A stretch of DNA of 63,119 bases from DAOSEC01 sp035362935. GTDB lineage: Bacteria; Bacillota_I; Bacilli_A; ML615J-28; CAG-313. This document shows positions 8,841 to 17,637 of the stretch, piece by piece. Position 1 is the stretch's first letter, and every line of letters begins with the position of its first letter. Below the pieces are notes generated by a model, which ran no database searches, had not been told where the DNA came from, and saw only the letters and a program-made list of their open reading frames with translations. The position numbers were made by a program, and so were the translations under genes. The stretch spans positions 1 to 63,119 of the forward strand of contig DAOSEC010000011.1 of NCBI GenBank assembly GCA_035362935.1. The letters are read 5' to 3'.

Positions 8841-9992
8841 ATGAGTCACGAAAGAAAATTATTTACATCAGAATCGGTTACAGAAGGTCATCCAGATAAG
8901 ATTTGTGATCAAATTTCTGATGCGGTATTAGATGCCATATTATCACAAGACCCATATGCAAAAGTTGCATGTGAGACGGCAGTTACAACAGGACTAGTTC
9001 TAGTTATGGGAGAAATCACCACAACAAGTTACGCAGACATTCAATCCATCGTACGTTCAACAGTGAATGAGATTGGGTATAACCGCGGAAAATATGGATT
9101 TGATGCAGAAAATTTAGCAGTCTTAGTTGCGATCAACGAACAATCACCAGATATCGCAATGGGGGTTGGAAACGGGGAAGGCGCTGGAGACCAAGGGATG
9201 ATGTTTGGTTATGCATGTAAAGAAACCGAAGAATTGATGCCACTTCCAATTATGTTAGCTCACAAGTTGACAAAAGCGTTAGCTGATGCTAGAAAACTTC
9301 AAGGTGCTACCTTTTTAAGACCCGATGGAAAGAGCCAAGTAACTGTGGAATACGATGAAAACGGACTTCCTGCAAGAGTCGATGCGGTTGTTGTTTCAAC
9401 ACAACATGATGACAATATTTCACAAGAAGAATTAAGACATTATGTGATTGAAGAAATTATTAAACAAGTGATTCCAAATCATTTGCTAGATAATGCTACC
9501 AAATACTTTGTAAATCCAACTGGTAGATTTGTAATCGGTGGCCCAAAAGGAGATTCGGGATTAACCGGACGAAAAATCATTGTAGATACATATGGTGGAT
9601 ATGCACGTCATGGTGGTGGAGCATTTAGTGGAAAAGATTGTACAAAAGTTGACCGAAGTGCAAGTTATGCAGCACGATATGTTGCGAAAAACATTGTAGC
9701 AGCAGGTCTTGCTGATAAATGTGAAATTCAAATTTCATATGCCATTGGAGTTGCTGAACCAACATCAGTGATGATTGATACCTTTGATACAGGAAAGTTA
9801 GCAGATACGGAGTTAATCAAAATTGTGAGAAAACACTTTGACTTAACACCAAAGGGAATCATTAACATGCTTGATTTAAGACGTCCTATCTACAAACAAA
9901 CAGCTGCTTATGGTCATTTTGGTAGACATGATGTCAATCTTCCATGGGAACAAATAGACAAAGCAGAATTGCTAAAAACGTATCTTAAATAA
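8841..9992 (+). CDS. metK: S-adenosylmethionine synthetase MetK
   Basis: A 383-residue methionine adenosyltransferase that makes SAM from methionine and ATP. Signature segments are clear: GHPDKICDQISD near the N-terminus, GAGDQGMMFGYA (the ATP/phosphate motif) and GGGAFSGKDCTKVDRS. The length is normal. It starts one base after the preceding membrane-protein gene, with GAGGAG upstream, so the two are co-transcribed. No SAM riboswitch is visible in front of that unit. SAM is needed by several enzymes in this window: RsmE, MtaB, MnmM and MnmL. Confidence 0.97.
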   Translation: MSHERKLFTSESVTEGHPDKICDQISDAVLDAILSQDPYAKVACETAVTTGLVLVMGEITTTSYADIQSIVRSTVNEIGYNRGKYGFDAENLAVLVAINEQSPDIAMGVGNGEGAGDQGMMFGYACKETEELMPLPIMLAHKLTKALADARKLQGATFLRPDGKSQVTVEYDENGLPARVDAVVVSTQHDDNISQEELRHYVIEEIIKQVIPNHLLDNATKYFVNPTGRFVIGGPKGDSGLTGRKIIVDTYGGYARHGGGAFSGKDCTKVDRSASYAARYVAKNIVAAGLADKCEIQISYAIGVAEPTSVMIDTFDTGKLADTELIKIVRKHFDLTPKGIINMLDLRRPIYKQTAAYGHFGRHDVNLPWEQIDKAELLKTYLK

Positions 9993-10001
9993 TCAAACCA
10001 C

Positions 10002-10029
10002 AAATCGCTAGTTGCCTAGTGATTTTTTT
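10002..10029 (+). terminator. Terminator after metK
   Basis: A nine-pair stem with one G-U pair (10003-10011 with 10016-10024) and a four-base loop, followed by a T run. Confidence 0.8.
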
Positions 10030-10081
10030 TATTTTCCTATATAGAAAACCTCACTTTCTTATTTATAATGAAAGCGTTTTA

Positions 10082-10090
10082 TGTTATAAT
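10082..10090 (+). promoter_or_regulatory. Promoter of the arginine/ornithine operon, extended -10
   Basis: TGTTATAAT, an extended -10 ending 25 bases before alr. No clear -35 is seen. No other convincing promoter was noticed between here and 23070, so it may drive all 12 genes. Confidence 0.65.
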
Positions 10091-10115
10091 GTTAAAGGTG
10101 AGATGAGGTGAAGCT

Positions 10116-11252
10116 ATGGCATATTATAGAGAATCGTGGCTCGAAATTGATTTAGATGCGGTTTATAATAATATTACTAACTTAATGAAACACTATCAAA
10201 AAGCAAGAGGATTGATTGCTGTTGTCAAAGCGGATGGATATGGACACGGGGCTGTCATGGTAGCAAAAACTGCATTTGAAGCTGGAGCGGCTATGGTTGC
10301 TGTTGCAACTTTGGACGAAGCAATGGAACTAAGAAAGAACAAAATCGAAGGACCAATTTTGGTGTTTGGTTTGATTAAAGAAAAAGAACTTAGAATTGCA
10401 TCGAAATATCATATCACAGTAACAGCACACAGTTTAAAATGGATTAAAAGTGCAATTAAGAAATATCATGGACCTAGAATTGATGTACATATTAATATTG
10501 ATACGGGTATGCATCGACTTGGGATTGAAAAAGAAGTTGATTTGAATGAAGCAGTAGAAACCATCAAATTGAGTCATAATTTAAAACTAACAGGTTTGTT
10601 CTCTCATTTTGCAACTGCAGATGAGGAAGATAGCAGTTATTATGAAATGCAACACAATTTGTTTGTAGAACGCATTTCAAAATTTGAAACAAATGACTTG
10701 ATGATTCATCTTGATAATAGTTCCGCAACCCTAAAATATCCAAATAATATCGTAAGTTATGTCAGACTTGGGTTAACCATTTATGGATTAAACCCAGTGG
10801 AAGACTTGAAACTTCCATTTGCATTACAACCAGCACTAAGACTTTACTCAAAGCTTGTGTTGGTACGTAAGTTACCAAAGGGATCATCAGTTAGTTATAA
10901 TGGTTTGTATGTGACAGCAAAAGATGAATGGATTGGTACGATCCCGATTGGTTATGCGGACGGGTGGGATCGCCGAATGAAAGATGGGGTTGTCTATGTT
11001 GATGATGTTGAGTGTCCAATTGTAGGTAGAATATGCATGGACTTTTGCATGGTTAAATTGCCAAAAAGATACAAAGAAGGAACCACAGTGGAACTCATTG
11101 GGCTACACATTGGCGTTGATGAAGTTGCAAAAAAGATTGGAGCAAACAATTATCAAACGATTTGCGCAATGTCTGATCGTTTGGTTCGAATATATAAACG
11201 AAATGGAGAAATTATACAAGTAAGCAATCGACGCTTACAATCGAAATTATAG
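10116..11252 (+). CDS. alr: Alanine racemase
   Basis: A 378-residue fold-type III PLP enzyme interconverting L- and D-alanine. The PLP lysine is K38 in VVKADGYGHG and the second catalytic base is Y261 in SVSYNGLY. IPIGYADGWDR is typical of Alr. GATGAGGTG precedes ATG 10116. It is the first gene of the arginine/ornithine operon, only 17 bases before arcA. D-alanine is the reported product of the ornithine thiolase step encoded downstream, so this racemase may recycle that product to L-alanine besides serving peptidoglycan synthesis (inference). A racemase for another amino acid cannot be ruled out. Confidence 0.88.
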   Translation: MAYYRESWLEIDLDAVYNNITNLMKHYQKARGLIAVVKADGYGHGAVMVAKTAFEAGAAMVAVATLDEAMELRKNKIEGPILVFGLIKEKELRIASKYHITVTAHSLKWIKSAIKKYHGPRIDVHINIDTGMHRLGIEKEVDLNEAVETIKLSHNLKLTGLFSHFATADEEDSSYYEMQHNLFVERISKFETNDLMIHLDNSSATLKYPNNIVSYVRLGLTIYGLNPVEDLKLPFALQPALRLYSKLVLVRKLPKGSSVSYNGLYVTAKDEWIGTIPIGYADGWDRRMKDGVVYVDDVECPIVGRICMDFCMVKLPKRYKEGTTVELIGLHIGVDEVAKKIGANNYQTICAMSDRLVRIYKRNGEIIQVSNRRLQSKL

Positions 11253-11269
11253 TTAGGAGATTTTTTATT

Positions 11270-12511
11270 ATGAAGAATAGGTTAAGTGTCAATTCAGAAA
11301 TTGGCAGGTTAAAAAAAGTAATGTTACATCGACCAGGACAAGAACTAGAAAATCTGACTCCGAAATGGTTAGAACAATTGCTATTTGATGACATTCCTTG
11401 GTTGGAACTTGCTCGTAAAGAACACGATGCGTTTGCTGAAGTGTATCGCAATGCTGGAGTTGAAGTGTTGTACTTGGTTGATTTGATGACAGAAACCTTA
11501 GATCAAAATCCAGAGATTAAGAATCAGTTCATCAAACAATTTATTGATGAGTCGCATGTCACAAGTGAAACATTGACACAAGTTGTGACGGAATACTTAA
11601 AATCATTTGCCTCAACGAAAGAAATGATTGAAAAAACTATGGCAGGAATTCGAAAGAATGAAGTTCCAAATTGGATCAAACGAACATTGTCTGACTATAT
11701 TCGTGATTATCCATTTGTCACAGATCCAATGCCAAACCTTTATTTTACGCGCGATCCATTTAGCATTATTGGGAATGGAATCGCCATTAGTAAAATGAAT
11801 ATGGGAGCAAGAACCAGAGAAACCATTTATGGGGAATACATCTTTAAGTATCATCCAATCTATGGTAGCAGTGAAAATGAACTTTATTTCGACCGCAATC
11901 ATTTAACGTCCATTGAAGGTGGAGATATTTTGATACTAACTGATTCCATTTTAGCAGTAGGTGTTAGTTCAAGAACACATCCTTCTGCGATTGAAAAGTT
12001 AGCAAAGAGTATTTTTTATCAATATAAGACAAATTTTGATACCATACTCGCATTTGATATTCCAAAAAGTAGATCATTTATGCATCTAGATACCGTTTTT
12101 ACACAAGTAGATTACGATAAGTTTACCATTCATAATGAATTAAATCATACAATCCGGGTGTATGAACTTACAAAAGATCCACAAAAACCAGGGAAACTAC
12201 TCGTTAAACAAATTGATAAGAAGTTAGATAAAATCTTAGAACACTATTTGAAACGACCTATTACTCTTATTCCTTGTGGGGGATCTGATGTTGTGACATC
12301 AGATAGAGAACAGTGGAATGACGGAGCGAACACAATGACAATCGCACCTGGTGAGGTGATTGTTTATCAAAGAAATCATATCACCAATCACATTTTAGAA
12401 TCATATGGGATTAAAGTTCATGCAATACCATCTAGTGAACTATCTAGAGGTCGTGGCGGACCAAGATGTATGAGCATGCCGTTTGTGCGTGAAGAGATTA
12501 TAAAAAAATAA
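11270..12511 (+). CDS. arcA: Arginine deiminase
   Basis: A 413-residue enzyme hydrolysing L-arginine to citrulline and ammonia, the first step of the ADI pathway. Family motifs are visible: N-terminal EIGRLKKVMLHRPG, NLYFTRDPF, SIEGGDIL, FMHLDTVFT and the catalytic cysteine C400 in RGGPRCMSMP close to the C-terminus. AGGAG stands before ATG 11270. It is followed by arcB and arcC at short spacing, giving the standard arcABC order. No arcD antiporter gene is seen. Confidence 0.97.
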   Translation: MKNRLSVNSEIGRLKKVMLHRPGQELENLTPKWLEQLLFDDIPWLELARKEHDAFAEVYRNAGVEVLYLVDLMTETLDQNPEIKNQFIKQFIDESHVTSETLTQVVTEYLKSFASTKEMIEKTMAGIRKNEVPNWIKRTLSDYIRDYPFVTDPMPNLYFTRDPFSIIGNGIAISKMNMGARTRETIYGEYIFKYHPIYGSSENELYFDRNHLTSIEGGDILILTDSILAVGVSSRTHPSAIEKLAKSIFYQYKTNFDTILAFDIPKSRSFMHLDTVFTQVDYDKFTIHNELNHTIRVYELTKDPQKPGKLLVKQIDKKLDKILEHYLKRPITLIPCGGSDVVTSDREQWNDGANTMTIAPGEVIVYQRNHITNHILESYGIKVHAIPSSELSRGRGGPRCMSMPFVREEIIKK

Positions 12512-12529
12512 GAGGAGGAATACACAATC

Positions 12530-13519
12530 ATGAAATTTTTAGGAAGAAGCTTTTTAACACTACTTGACTACACACCAGAAGAAATCAATTATTTATTACA
12601 ATTATCAGCAGAGTTGAAAAAAGCAAAAAAAGACAAAACAGAAACACAAGACTTAAGAGGGAAAAACATTGTCCTTTTATTTGAAAAAGATTCGACTCGT
12701 ACAAGATGTGCTTTCGAAGTTGCTGGGTTTGATCAAGGTATGAATGTAACTTATTTAGGACCAACCGGATCTCAAATGGGGAAAAAAGAAAGCATTAAAG
12801 ATACCGCTCGAGTATTGGGAAGAATGTATGATGGGATTGAGTATCGTGGATTCAAACAAGAAACGGTTGATATTTTAGCTGCCTATTCTGGCGTTCCAGT
12901 ATGGAACGGATTAACCGATCAATATCATCCAACTCAAGTTTTGGCTGATTTGTTAACAATCCAAGAACACAAAGGATATTTAAAAGGAATAAAATTTGCT
13001 TATTTAGGGGATGCAAGAAACAATATGGGGAACTCACTCATGATTGGGTGTGCAAAAATGGGACTTGATTTTAGAGCAGTCGCTCCAAAAGATTTATGGC
13101 CAAATGAAGCACTTGTGGAAAAATGTAGAGCAATCGCAAAAGAAACTGGTGCAAAGATTACTTTGACAGAAGATGTACTAGAAGGTACACGTGGAGTAGA
13201 TGTACTATACACCGATGTTTGGGTATCTATGGGAGAAGACCCAAGTGTGTGGGAACGAAGAATCAAAGAGTTATTGCCATACCAAATCAATCGTAAGGTG
13301 ATGAACAATGCAGATCCAAATGCTATTTTTATGCATTGCTTACCAGCATTCCACAACCTAGAAACAGCAGTTGGTATTGATATTTACCAAAAATTTGGAA
13401 TTGATGCGATGGAAGTAACGGAAGATGTTTTTGAATCAAGCCAATCTGTCGTATTTGATGAAGCAGAAAATCGACTTCACACAATCAAAGCTGTGATGGT
13501 TGCTACACTGAAAGAATAA
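12530..13519 (+). CDS. arcB: Catabolic ornithine carbamoyltransferase
   Basis: A 329-residue carbamoyltransferase. The carbamoyl-phosphate-binding motif STRTR is at 55-59 and HCLP at 269-272. DQYHPTQ-type residues (TDQYHPTQVLADL) are also present. In the ADI pathway it runs in the direction citrulline plus phosphate to ornithine plus carbamoyl phosphate. Its place between arcA and arcC, and the lack of arginine-biosynthesis genes here, favour the catabolic ArcB over ArgF. AGAGGAGG precedes the start. Confidence 0.95.
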   Translation: MKFLGRSFLTLLDYTPEEINYLLQLSAELKKAKKDKTETQDLRGKNIVLLFEKDSTRTRCAFEVAGFDQGMNVTYLGPTGSQMGKKESIKDTARVLGRMYDGIEYRGFKQETVDILAAYSGVPVWNGLTDQYHPTQVLADLLTIQEHKGYLKGIKFAYLGDARNNMGNSLMIGCAKMGLDFRAVAPKDLWPNEALVEKCRAIAKETGAKITLTEDVLEGTRGVDVLYTDVWVSMGEDPSVWERRIKELLPYQINRKVMNNADPNAIFMHCLPAFHNLETAVGIDIYQKFGIDAMEVTEDVFESSQSVVFDEAENRLHTIKAVMVATLKE

Positions 13520-13529
13520 TGGTGGTACA

Positions 13530-14462
13530 ATGAAACGAATCGTAGTAGCACTTGGTGGAAATGCCTTAGGAAATACACCAGCTGAACAACATGCACTTGT
13601 CAAACATACTGCAAAATCGATTGCAGCACTAATTGGTGCAGGAAACGAAGTCATTGTCGCTCATGGCAATGGTCCTCAAGTGGGAATGATCAATTTAGCG
13701 TTTGAAACAGCATCAAGTGCAAACGGGAAAATACCAGAGATGCCATTTCCAGAATGTGGAGCAATGAGCCAAGGATACATTGGCTATCACTTACAAAATG
13801 CATTGCGCAGAGAATTGTTAGAAGAAGGGTTAAAAAGCGATGTTGCGACTATCATTACACAAGTGGTGGTGGATGAACACGATGCTGCATTTTTAAACCC
13901 AACAAAGCCAATTGGGTCATTTTACAGCCAAGAAGTAGCGAAAGAATTAGAAGAGTCAAAAGGCTATATCATGAAAGAAGATGCGGGGCGTGGATACCGA
14001 AGAGTAGTTGCTAGCCCTAAACCAATTGATGTGGTAGAACTTAATATGATTAAAACATTAGTCGAAGCAAATCATTGTGTCATTACTGTGGGTGGTGGTG
14101 GAATACCAGTCATCCAAAAAGGGCATGAACTCATCGGAGTTGCTGCTGTCATTGATAAGGATTTTGCGAGCGCAAAACTTGCTGAGTTGCTAGACGCAGA
14201 TTATCTTTTTATTCTAACTGCAGTTGAACATGTCAGCATCCATTATGGAAAACCAAACCAAATCAATTTAACAAAGCTTTCTGTAAAAGAAGCAAGAGAG
14301 TATATAAAAGAAGGGCATTTTGCGAAAGGTAGTATGTTGCCAAAAGTGGAAGCAGCAATTCAGTTTACTTCTTCAAAAAAAGGAAGAGTTGCTGTCATAG
14401 CCTCTCTTGAAAAATCAAAAGAAGCCCTTGAAGGAAACAGCGGAACGGTAGTAACAGTATAA
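13530..14462 (+). CDS. arcC: Carbamate kinase
   Basis: A 310-residue amino-acid-kinase-fold enzyme that transfers the phosphate of carbamoyl phosphate to ADP, yielding ATP, ammonia and CO2. The N-terminal VALGGNALG and later AHGNGPQVG and VGGGGIPV nucleotide/phosphate loops are characteristic. It begins 11 bases after arcB. It is the ATP-yielding step of the upper half of this operon. Confidence 0.96.
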   Translation: MKRIVVALGGNALGNTPAEQHALVKHTAKSIAALIGAGNEVIVAHGNGPQVGMINLAFETASSANGKIPEMPFPECGAMSQGYIGYHLQNALRRELLEEGLKSDVATIITQVVVDEHDAAFLNPTKPIGSFYSQEVAKELEESKGYIMKEDAGRGYRRVVASPKPIDVVELNMIKTLVEANHCVITVGGGGIPVIQKGHELIGVAAVIDKDFASAKLAELLDADYLFILTAVEHVSIHYGKPNQINLTKLSVKEAREYIKEGHFAKGSMLPKVEAAIQFTSSKKGRVAVIASLEKSKEALEGNSGTVVTV

Positions 14463-14478
14463 GAAAGGTAGCATTTTT

Positions 14479-15528
14479 ATGAAAAAAGATAACGTTAAAG
14501 TTGCAATATGGGGATTTGGAGCAATGGGCTCAGGAATGGCTCGTATGATTCTCAAAAAACAAGGATTTGAAATTGTTGGTGTGTGCGATCGAAACCCTAA
14601 TTATTTGTATCGCTCTATGTTTGATGTTTTAGGGCTTGACAAAGGAAATCATAAAGATGTCACAATCAAAGGGGACATTGAAGAAGTTGTAAGTAAGAAA
14701 TCTTGTGATGTTTGTTTAGTTGCAACCGATTCCTTTACAGATAAAACATATCCAAAATTAGAATGGTTGTTAAAACGAGGCGTAAATGTGATTTCAACTG
14801 CCGAAGAAATGGCATTTCCGTATGCGAATCAACCAGAGTTATCCAAGCAATTAGATCATATCGCAAGAGTTAACAATGTGACGGTACTAGGGACAGGAAT
14901 CAATCCGGGTATGATGATGGACTTACTTGTGGTTTGTTTGAGTGGAGTGATGGAAACAGTAGACTCGGTTGAGGTTGCTAGAATCAATAGCTTATCTCCA
15001 TTTGGTCATACGGTAATGGAAGAACAAGGCGTAGGACTTACGCAAGATGCATTCAAAGAAGGTATGGAAAAAGGTACCATTGCTGGTCATGTTGGATTTA
15101 AAGAATCAATTCATATGATTGCAAAAGCACTTGGGTGGAAGATTGACTCATTTGATCAATCGATGGCACCGATTGTGACTAACGTTGACCGTAAATCAAC
15201 CTATGGTTATGCAAAAGCTGGAGATGTTGCTGGAGTGGATATGAAAGCAAAAGCAATCGTTGGCGGTGAAGAAAAAATCACAATGCATCATCCACAACAA
15301 ATTGAACCTCAACTTGGTGGTGTATCTACAGGTGACTATATTAAAATCAAAGGGTTGCCTGAAGTGAATATGGCGATTCAACCAGAAATTGATGGCGGAA
15401 TTGGAACAATCGCAATTTGTGTGAACATGATTCCTCATGTCATCAATGCGAAAAGCGGATTAAAGACAATGTTAGATTTGCCAGTTCCCCGTGCAATCAT
15501 GGGTGATGTAAGAGAAATGATCGAATAA
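14479..15528 (+). CDS. ord: 2,4-diaminopentanoate dehydrogenase
   Basis: A 349-residue NAD(P)-dependent dehydrogenase with an N-terminal Rossmann fold (WGFGAMGSGMAR, residues about 11-22). The sequence resembles the dihydrodipicolinate-reductase-like Ord of amino-acid-fermenting clostridia. Ord oxidatively deaminates 2,4-diaminopentanoate to 2-amino-4-ketopentanoate. The assignment rests on family resemblance plus strict context: ortA, ortB, oraS and oraE follow directly. It starts 17 bases after arcC, joining the arginine half of the operon to the ornithine half. Confidence 0.92.
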   Translation: MKKDNVKVAIWGFGAMGSGMARMILKKQGFEIVGVCDRNPNYLYRSMFDVLGLDKGNHKDVTIKGDIEEVVSKKSCDVCLVATDSFTDKTYPKLEWLLKRGVNVISTAEEMAFPYANQPELSKQLDHIARVNNVTVLGTGINPGMMMDLLVVCLSGVMETVDSVEVARINSLSPFGHTVMEEQGVGLTQDAFKEGMEKGTIAGHVGFKESIHMIAKALGWKIDSFDQSMAPIVTNVDRKSTYGYAKAGDVAGVDMKAKAIVGGEEKITMHHPQQIEPQLGGVSTGDYIKIKGLPEVNMAIQPEIDGGIGTIAICVNMIPHVINAKSGLKTMLDLPVPRAIMGDVREMIE

Positions 15529-15548
15529 ATAATAAGGGGGGATCTCAA

Positions 15549-15854
15549 ATGATTCCAAAACATACATGGGTTCAAATACGAAAAGTTGTACTTGATGCCT
15601 CACATCGTGCCCCAAATATTCCAGAAGATACCAAACAAGTACCACTAGTGATGTGGGTAAAGGGGTATTTAGAACACGATGCAAAGATTGGCGATGAAGT
15701 TACAATTCGAACACTCACTAACCGATTCGAAACCGGTACTTTGATGTGCGCGAACCCTGTGTTCACTCATAATTATGGAGATTTTGTTATTGAAAATTTA
15801 AAGATTGCATCGATGGTGAAAACAATCGTGTTTGGTGGTGATCTTCATGAGTAA
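15549..15854 (+). CDS. ortA: 2-amino-4-ketopentanoate thiolase, alpha subunit
   Basis: A 101-residue protein, the size of known OrtA subunits. It has little catalytic signature of its own; the segment HTWVQIRKVVL and the glycine/threonine-rich C-terminal part resemble OrtA. With OrtB it cleaves 2-amino-4-ketopentanoate with CoA to alanine and acetyl-CoA. GGGGGATC precedes ATG 15549. It overlaps ortB by eight bases, consistent with a one-to-one complex made by coupled translation. Confidence 0.9.
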   Translation: MIPKHTWVQIRKVVLDASHRAPNIPEDTKQVPLVMWVKGYLEHDAKIGDEVTIRTLTNRFETGTLMCANPVFTHNYGDFVIENLKIASMVKTIVFGGDLHE

Positions 15855-17253
15855 AGATATGTCCTACCAAGCAGTCATGAGCCGTCGCAATGAAATTATG
15901 AAAGCATCGGTTGGAATTGATTATAACACTTACGAATATGGACTTCTTGCATTTGATTATGAAAAGATGATGAAGGAAGCTGGGTATTCTTTAGAAGAGA
16001 TCAAGCAAATCCAATCTGCGAATGGAGTTGGAAATACTCCACTTAAGGTATGCAAAAATATCACAACATTAGTGCGTTCGGTGTCAAAGCCTGGCTTTGG
16101 TGCACGCATCTTTATCAAAGATGAGGCACTCAATGATTCGGGCAGTTTCAAAGCAAGAAGGGCATCGATTGCTTGTTACCATGCGAAAACATTAGGATTC
16201 AAAGGTGTGATCGCAGCAACTTCTGGAAACTATGGTGCAGCAGTTGCATCACAAGCCGCAAAATATGGATTAAAGTGTATTATCGTACAAGAGTGTTATG
16301 ATTCAAGAGGAATTGGTCAACCAGAAATCATTGAAAAAGCAAGAGCATGTGAAGCATATGGTGCAGAAGTCATTCAATTATCGGTTGGACCAGAACTCTT
16401 TTATGTGTTTTTAAAACTATTAGAGGAAACCAAGTACTTTAATGCTTCCCTTTATACTCCGTTTGGAATCTCAGGAGTAGAAACATTAGGATCAGAACTG
16501 ATTGAGGATTGTTTGTCTTTGACTGGATCGTTTCCTGATATGGTTGTTGTAACCAACGCAGGTGGAGGTAACTTAACCGGTACGGCAAGAGGAATCGCAA
16601 AAGTCACCTCAAAACCAATCACGATTGTAGGAGCAAGCGTTAATCTAAAAGGACTTCATATGGCAAGTGATACCGACTTTAATAAAAAGTCCTTTACCAC
16701 TGGTCATACTGGGTTTGGAATTCCGTTTATGACATACCCAGACCGCTCAGATGTACCACGTAGTGCAGCAAGACCACTTCGTTACATTGACAAGTATGTC
16801 ACTGTTACACAAGGAGAAGTCTTTTTTATGACCGAAACCTTAGTTGCGTTAGAAGGGATTGAGCGAGGCCCAGCTGGAAATGTATCGCTAGCAGCTGCGT
16901 TTCATCTTGCTCAAAGCTTAGAACAAGATAAAATTGTAATTGTTCAAGAAACAGAATATACAGGTGCAGGTAAGCACCATCAAGCACAACTATCGTTTGC
17001 GAAGGCAAATGGAATTGACGTCTATTTTGGTAATCCAAAAGACGAAGTTCCGGGGAAATCGATTGTGTTACCAAGTCATCCAAGCTTGATTCAAACCGAA
17101 GAACTTGATTTAAACTATCTAAAGCAATCATGTATCAAGCATCAATTAAAACCAGGTACATTATCCATGGATGATCTTGCGTATTTAGCAAGTGAGGTTA
17201 GGGAAGATGTTGCCTACGTAGAACATACAATTGAAATACTAAAAGCAAAATAG
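15847..17253 (+). CDS. ortB: 2-amino-4-ketopentanoate thiolase, beta subunit (PLP)
   Basis: A 468-residue fold-type II PLP protein related to threonine synthase. The PLP lysine is K102 in DSGSFKARRAS; the phosphate-binding loop is TSGNYGAAVAS. It is the catalytic subunit of the thiolytic cleavage yielding alanine and acetyl-CoA. ATG 15847 is chosen because GGTGGTGAT lies at the right distance; longer readings to 15832 would use the ribosome-binding region itself. The start lies inside ortA. Confidence 0.93.
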   Translation: MSKDMSYQAVMSRRNEIMKASVGIDYNTYEYGLLAFDYEKMMKEAGYSLEEIKQIQSANGVGNTPLKVCKNITTLVRSVSKPGFGARIFIKDEALNDSGSFKARRASIACYHAKTLGFKGVIAATSGNYGAAVASQAAKYGLKCIIVQECYDSRGIGQPEIIEKARACEAYGAEVIQLSVGPELFYVFLKLLEETKYFNASLYTPFGISGVETLGSELIEDCLSLTGSFPDMVVVTNAGGGNLTGTARGIAKVTSKPITIVGASVNLKGLHMASDTDFNKKSFTTGHTGFGIPFMTYPDRSDVPRSAARPLRYIDKYVTVTQGEVFFMTETLVALEGIERGPAGNVSLAAAFHLAQSLEQDKIVIVQETEYTGAGKHHQAQLSFAKANGIDVYFGNPKDEVPGKSIVLPSHPSLIQTEELDLNYLKQSCIKHQLKPGTLSMDDLAYLASEVREDVAYVEHTIEILKAK

Positions 17254-17262
17254 GAGGTAATC

Positions 17263-17637
17263 GTGGACCGATTTATCGAACGAAATGATGATTATTTAAA
17301 ACGAAGAAAGCATTTAGCAGAACTGAGCGATGAACAGCTCAAGACATATTTTTGGAAGCTTGCCAATCAAGTCGTTGACCCACTGATTGAGTTAGCAACT
17401 TCACACACGACCCCAGCGATTGAGCGAAGTGTCCTTCTTCGTATGGGATTTTCATCGTTAGAAGCAAAAGCTATTGTTGATAAGGTAATGGATGCATCCT
17501 TAATGGGAAAAGGTGCAGGTCATGTCGTGTATCGCTATGCTACATTATCCAATCAAGATATTAGAACTGCTGGTAAAGCATTGATTGAAGGGATTGGTTG
17601 GGACCAAGTAATCAAAAGTTTTGGAGGTAAAGAATAA
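17263..17637 (+). CDS. oraS: D-ornithine 4,5-aminomutase, S (small) subunit
   Basis: A 124-residue subunit, the size expected for OraS. It starts with GTG after AGGAGGT (17252-17258). It contains helical segments such as RDDYLKRRKHL-like and LGRM/LLRMGFSSLEAKAI. The family has no independent activity: it stabilises OraE in the heterodimeric B12/PLP aminomutase. Its stop codon shares one base with the ATG of oraE, as expected for a stoichiometric pair. Confidence 0.92.
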   Translation: MDRFIERNDDYLKRRKHLAELSDEQLKTYFWKLANQVVDPLIELATSHTTPAIERSVLLRMGFSSLEAKAIVDKVMDASLMGKGAGHVVYRYATLSNQDIRTAGKALIEGIGWDQVIKSFGGKE

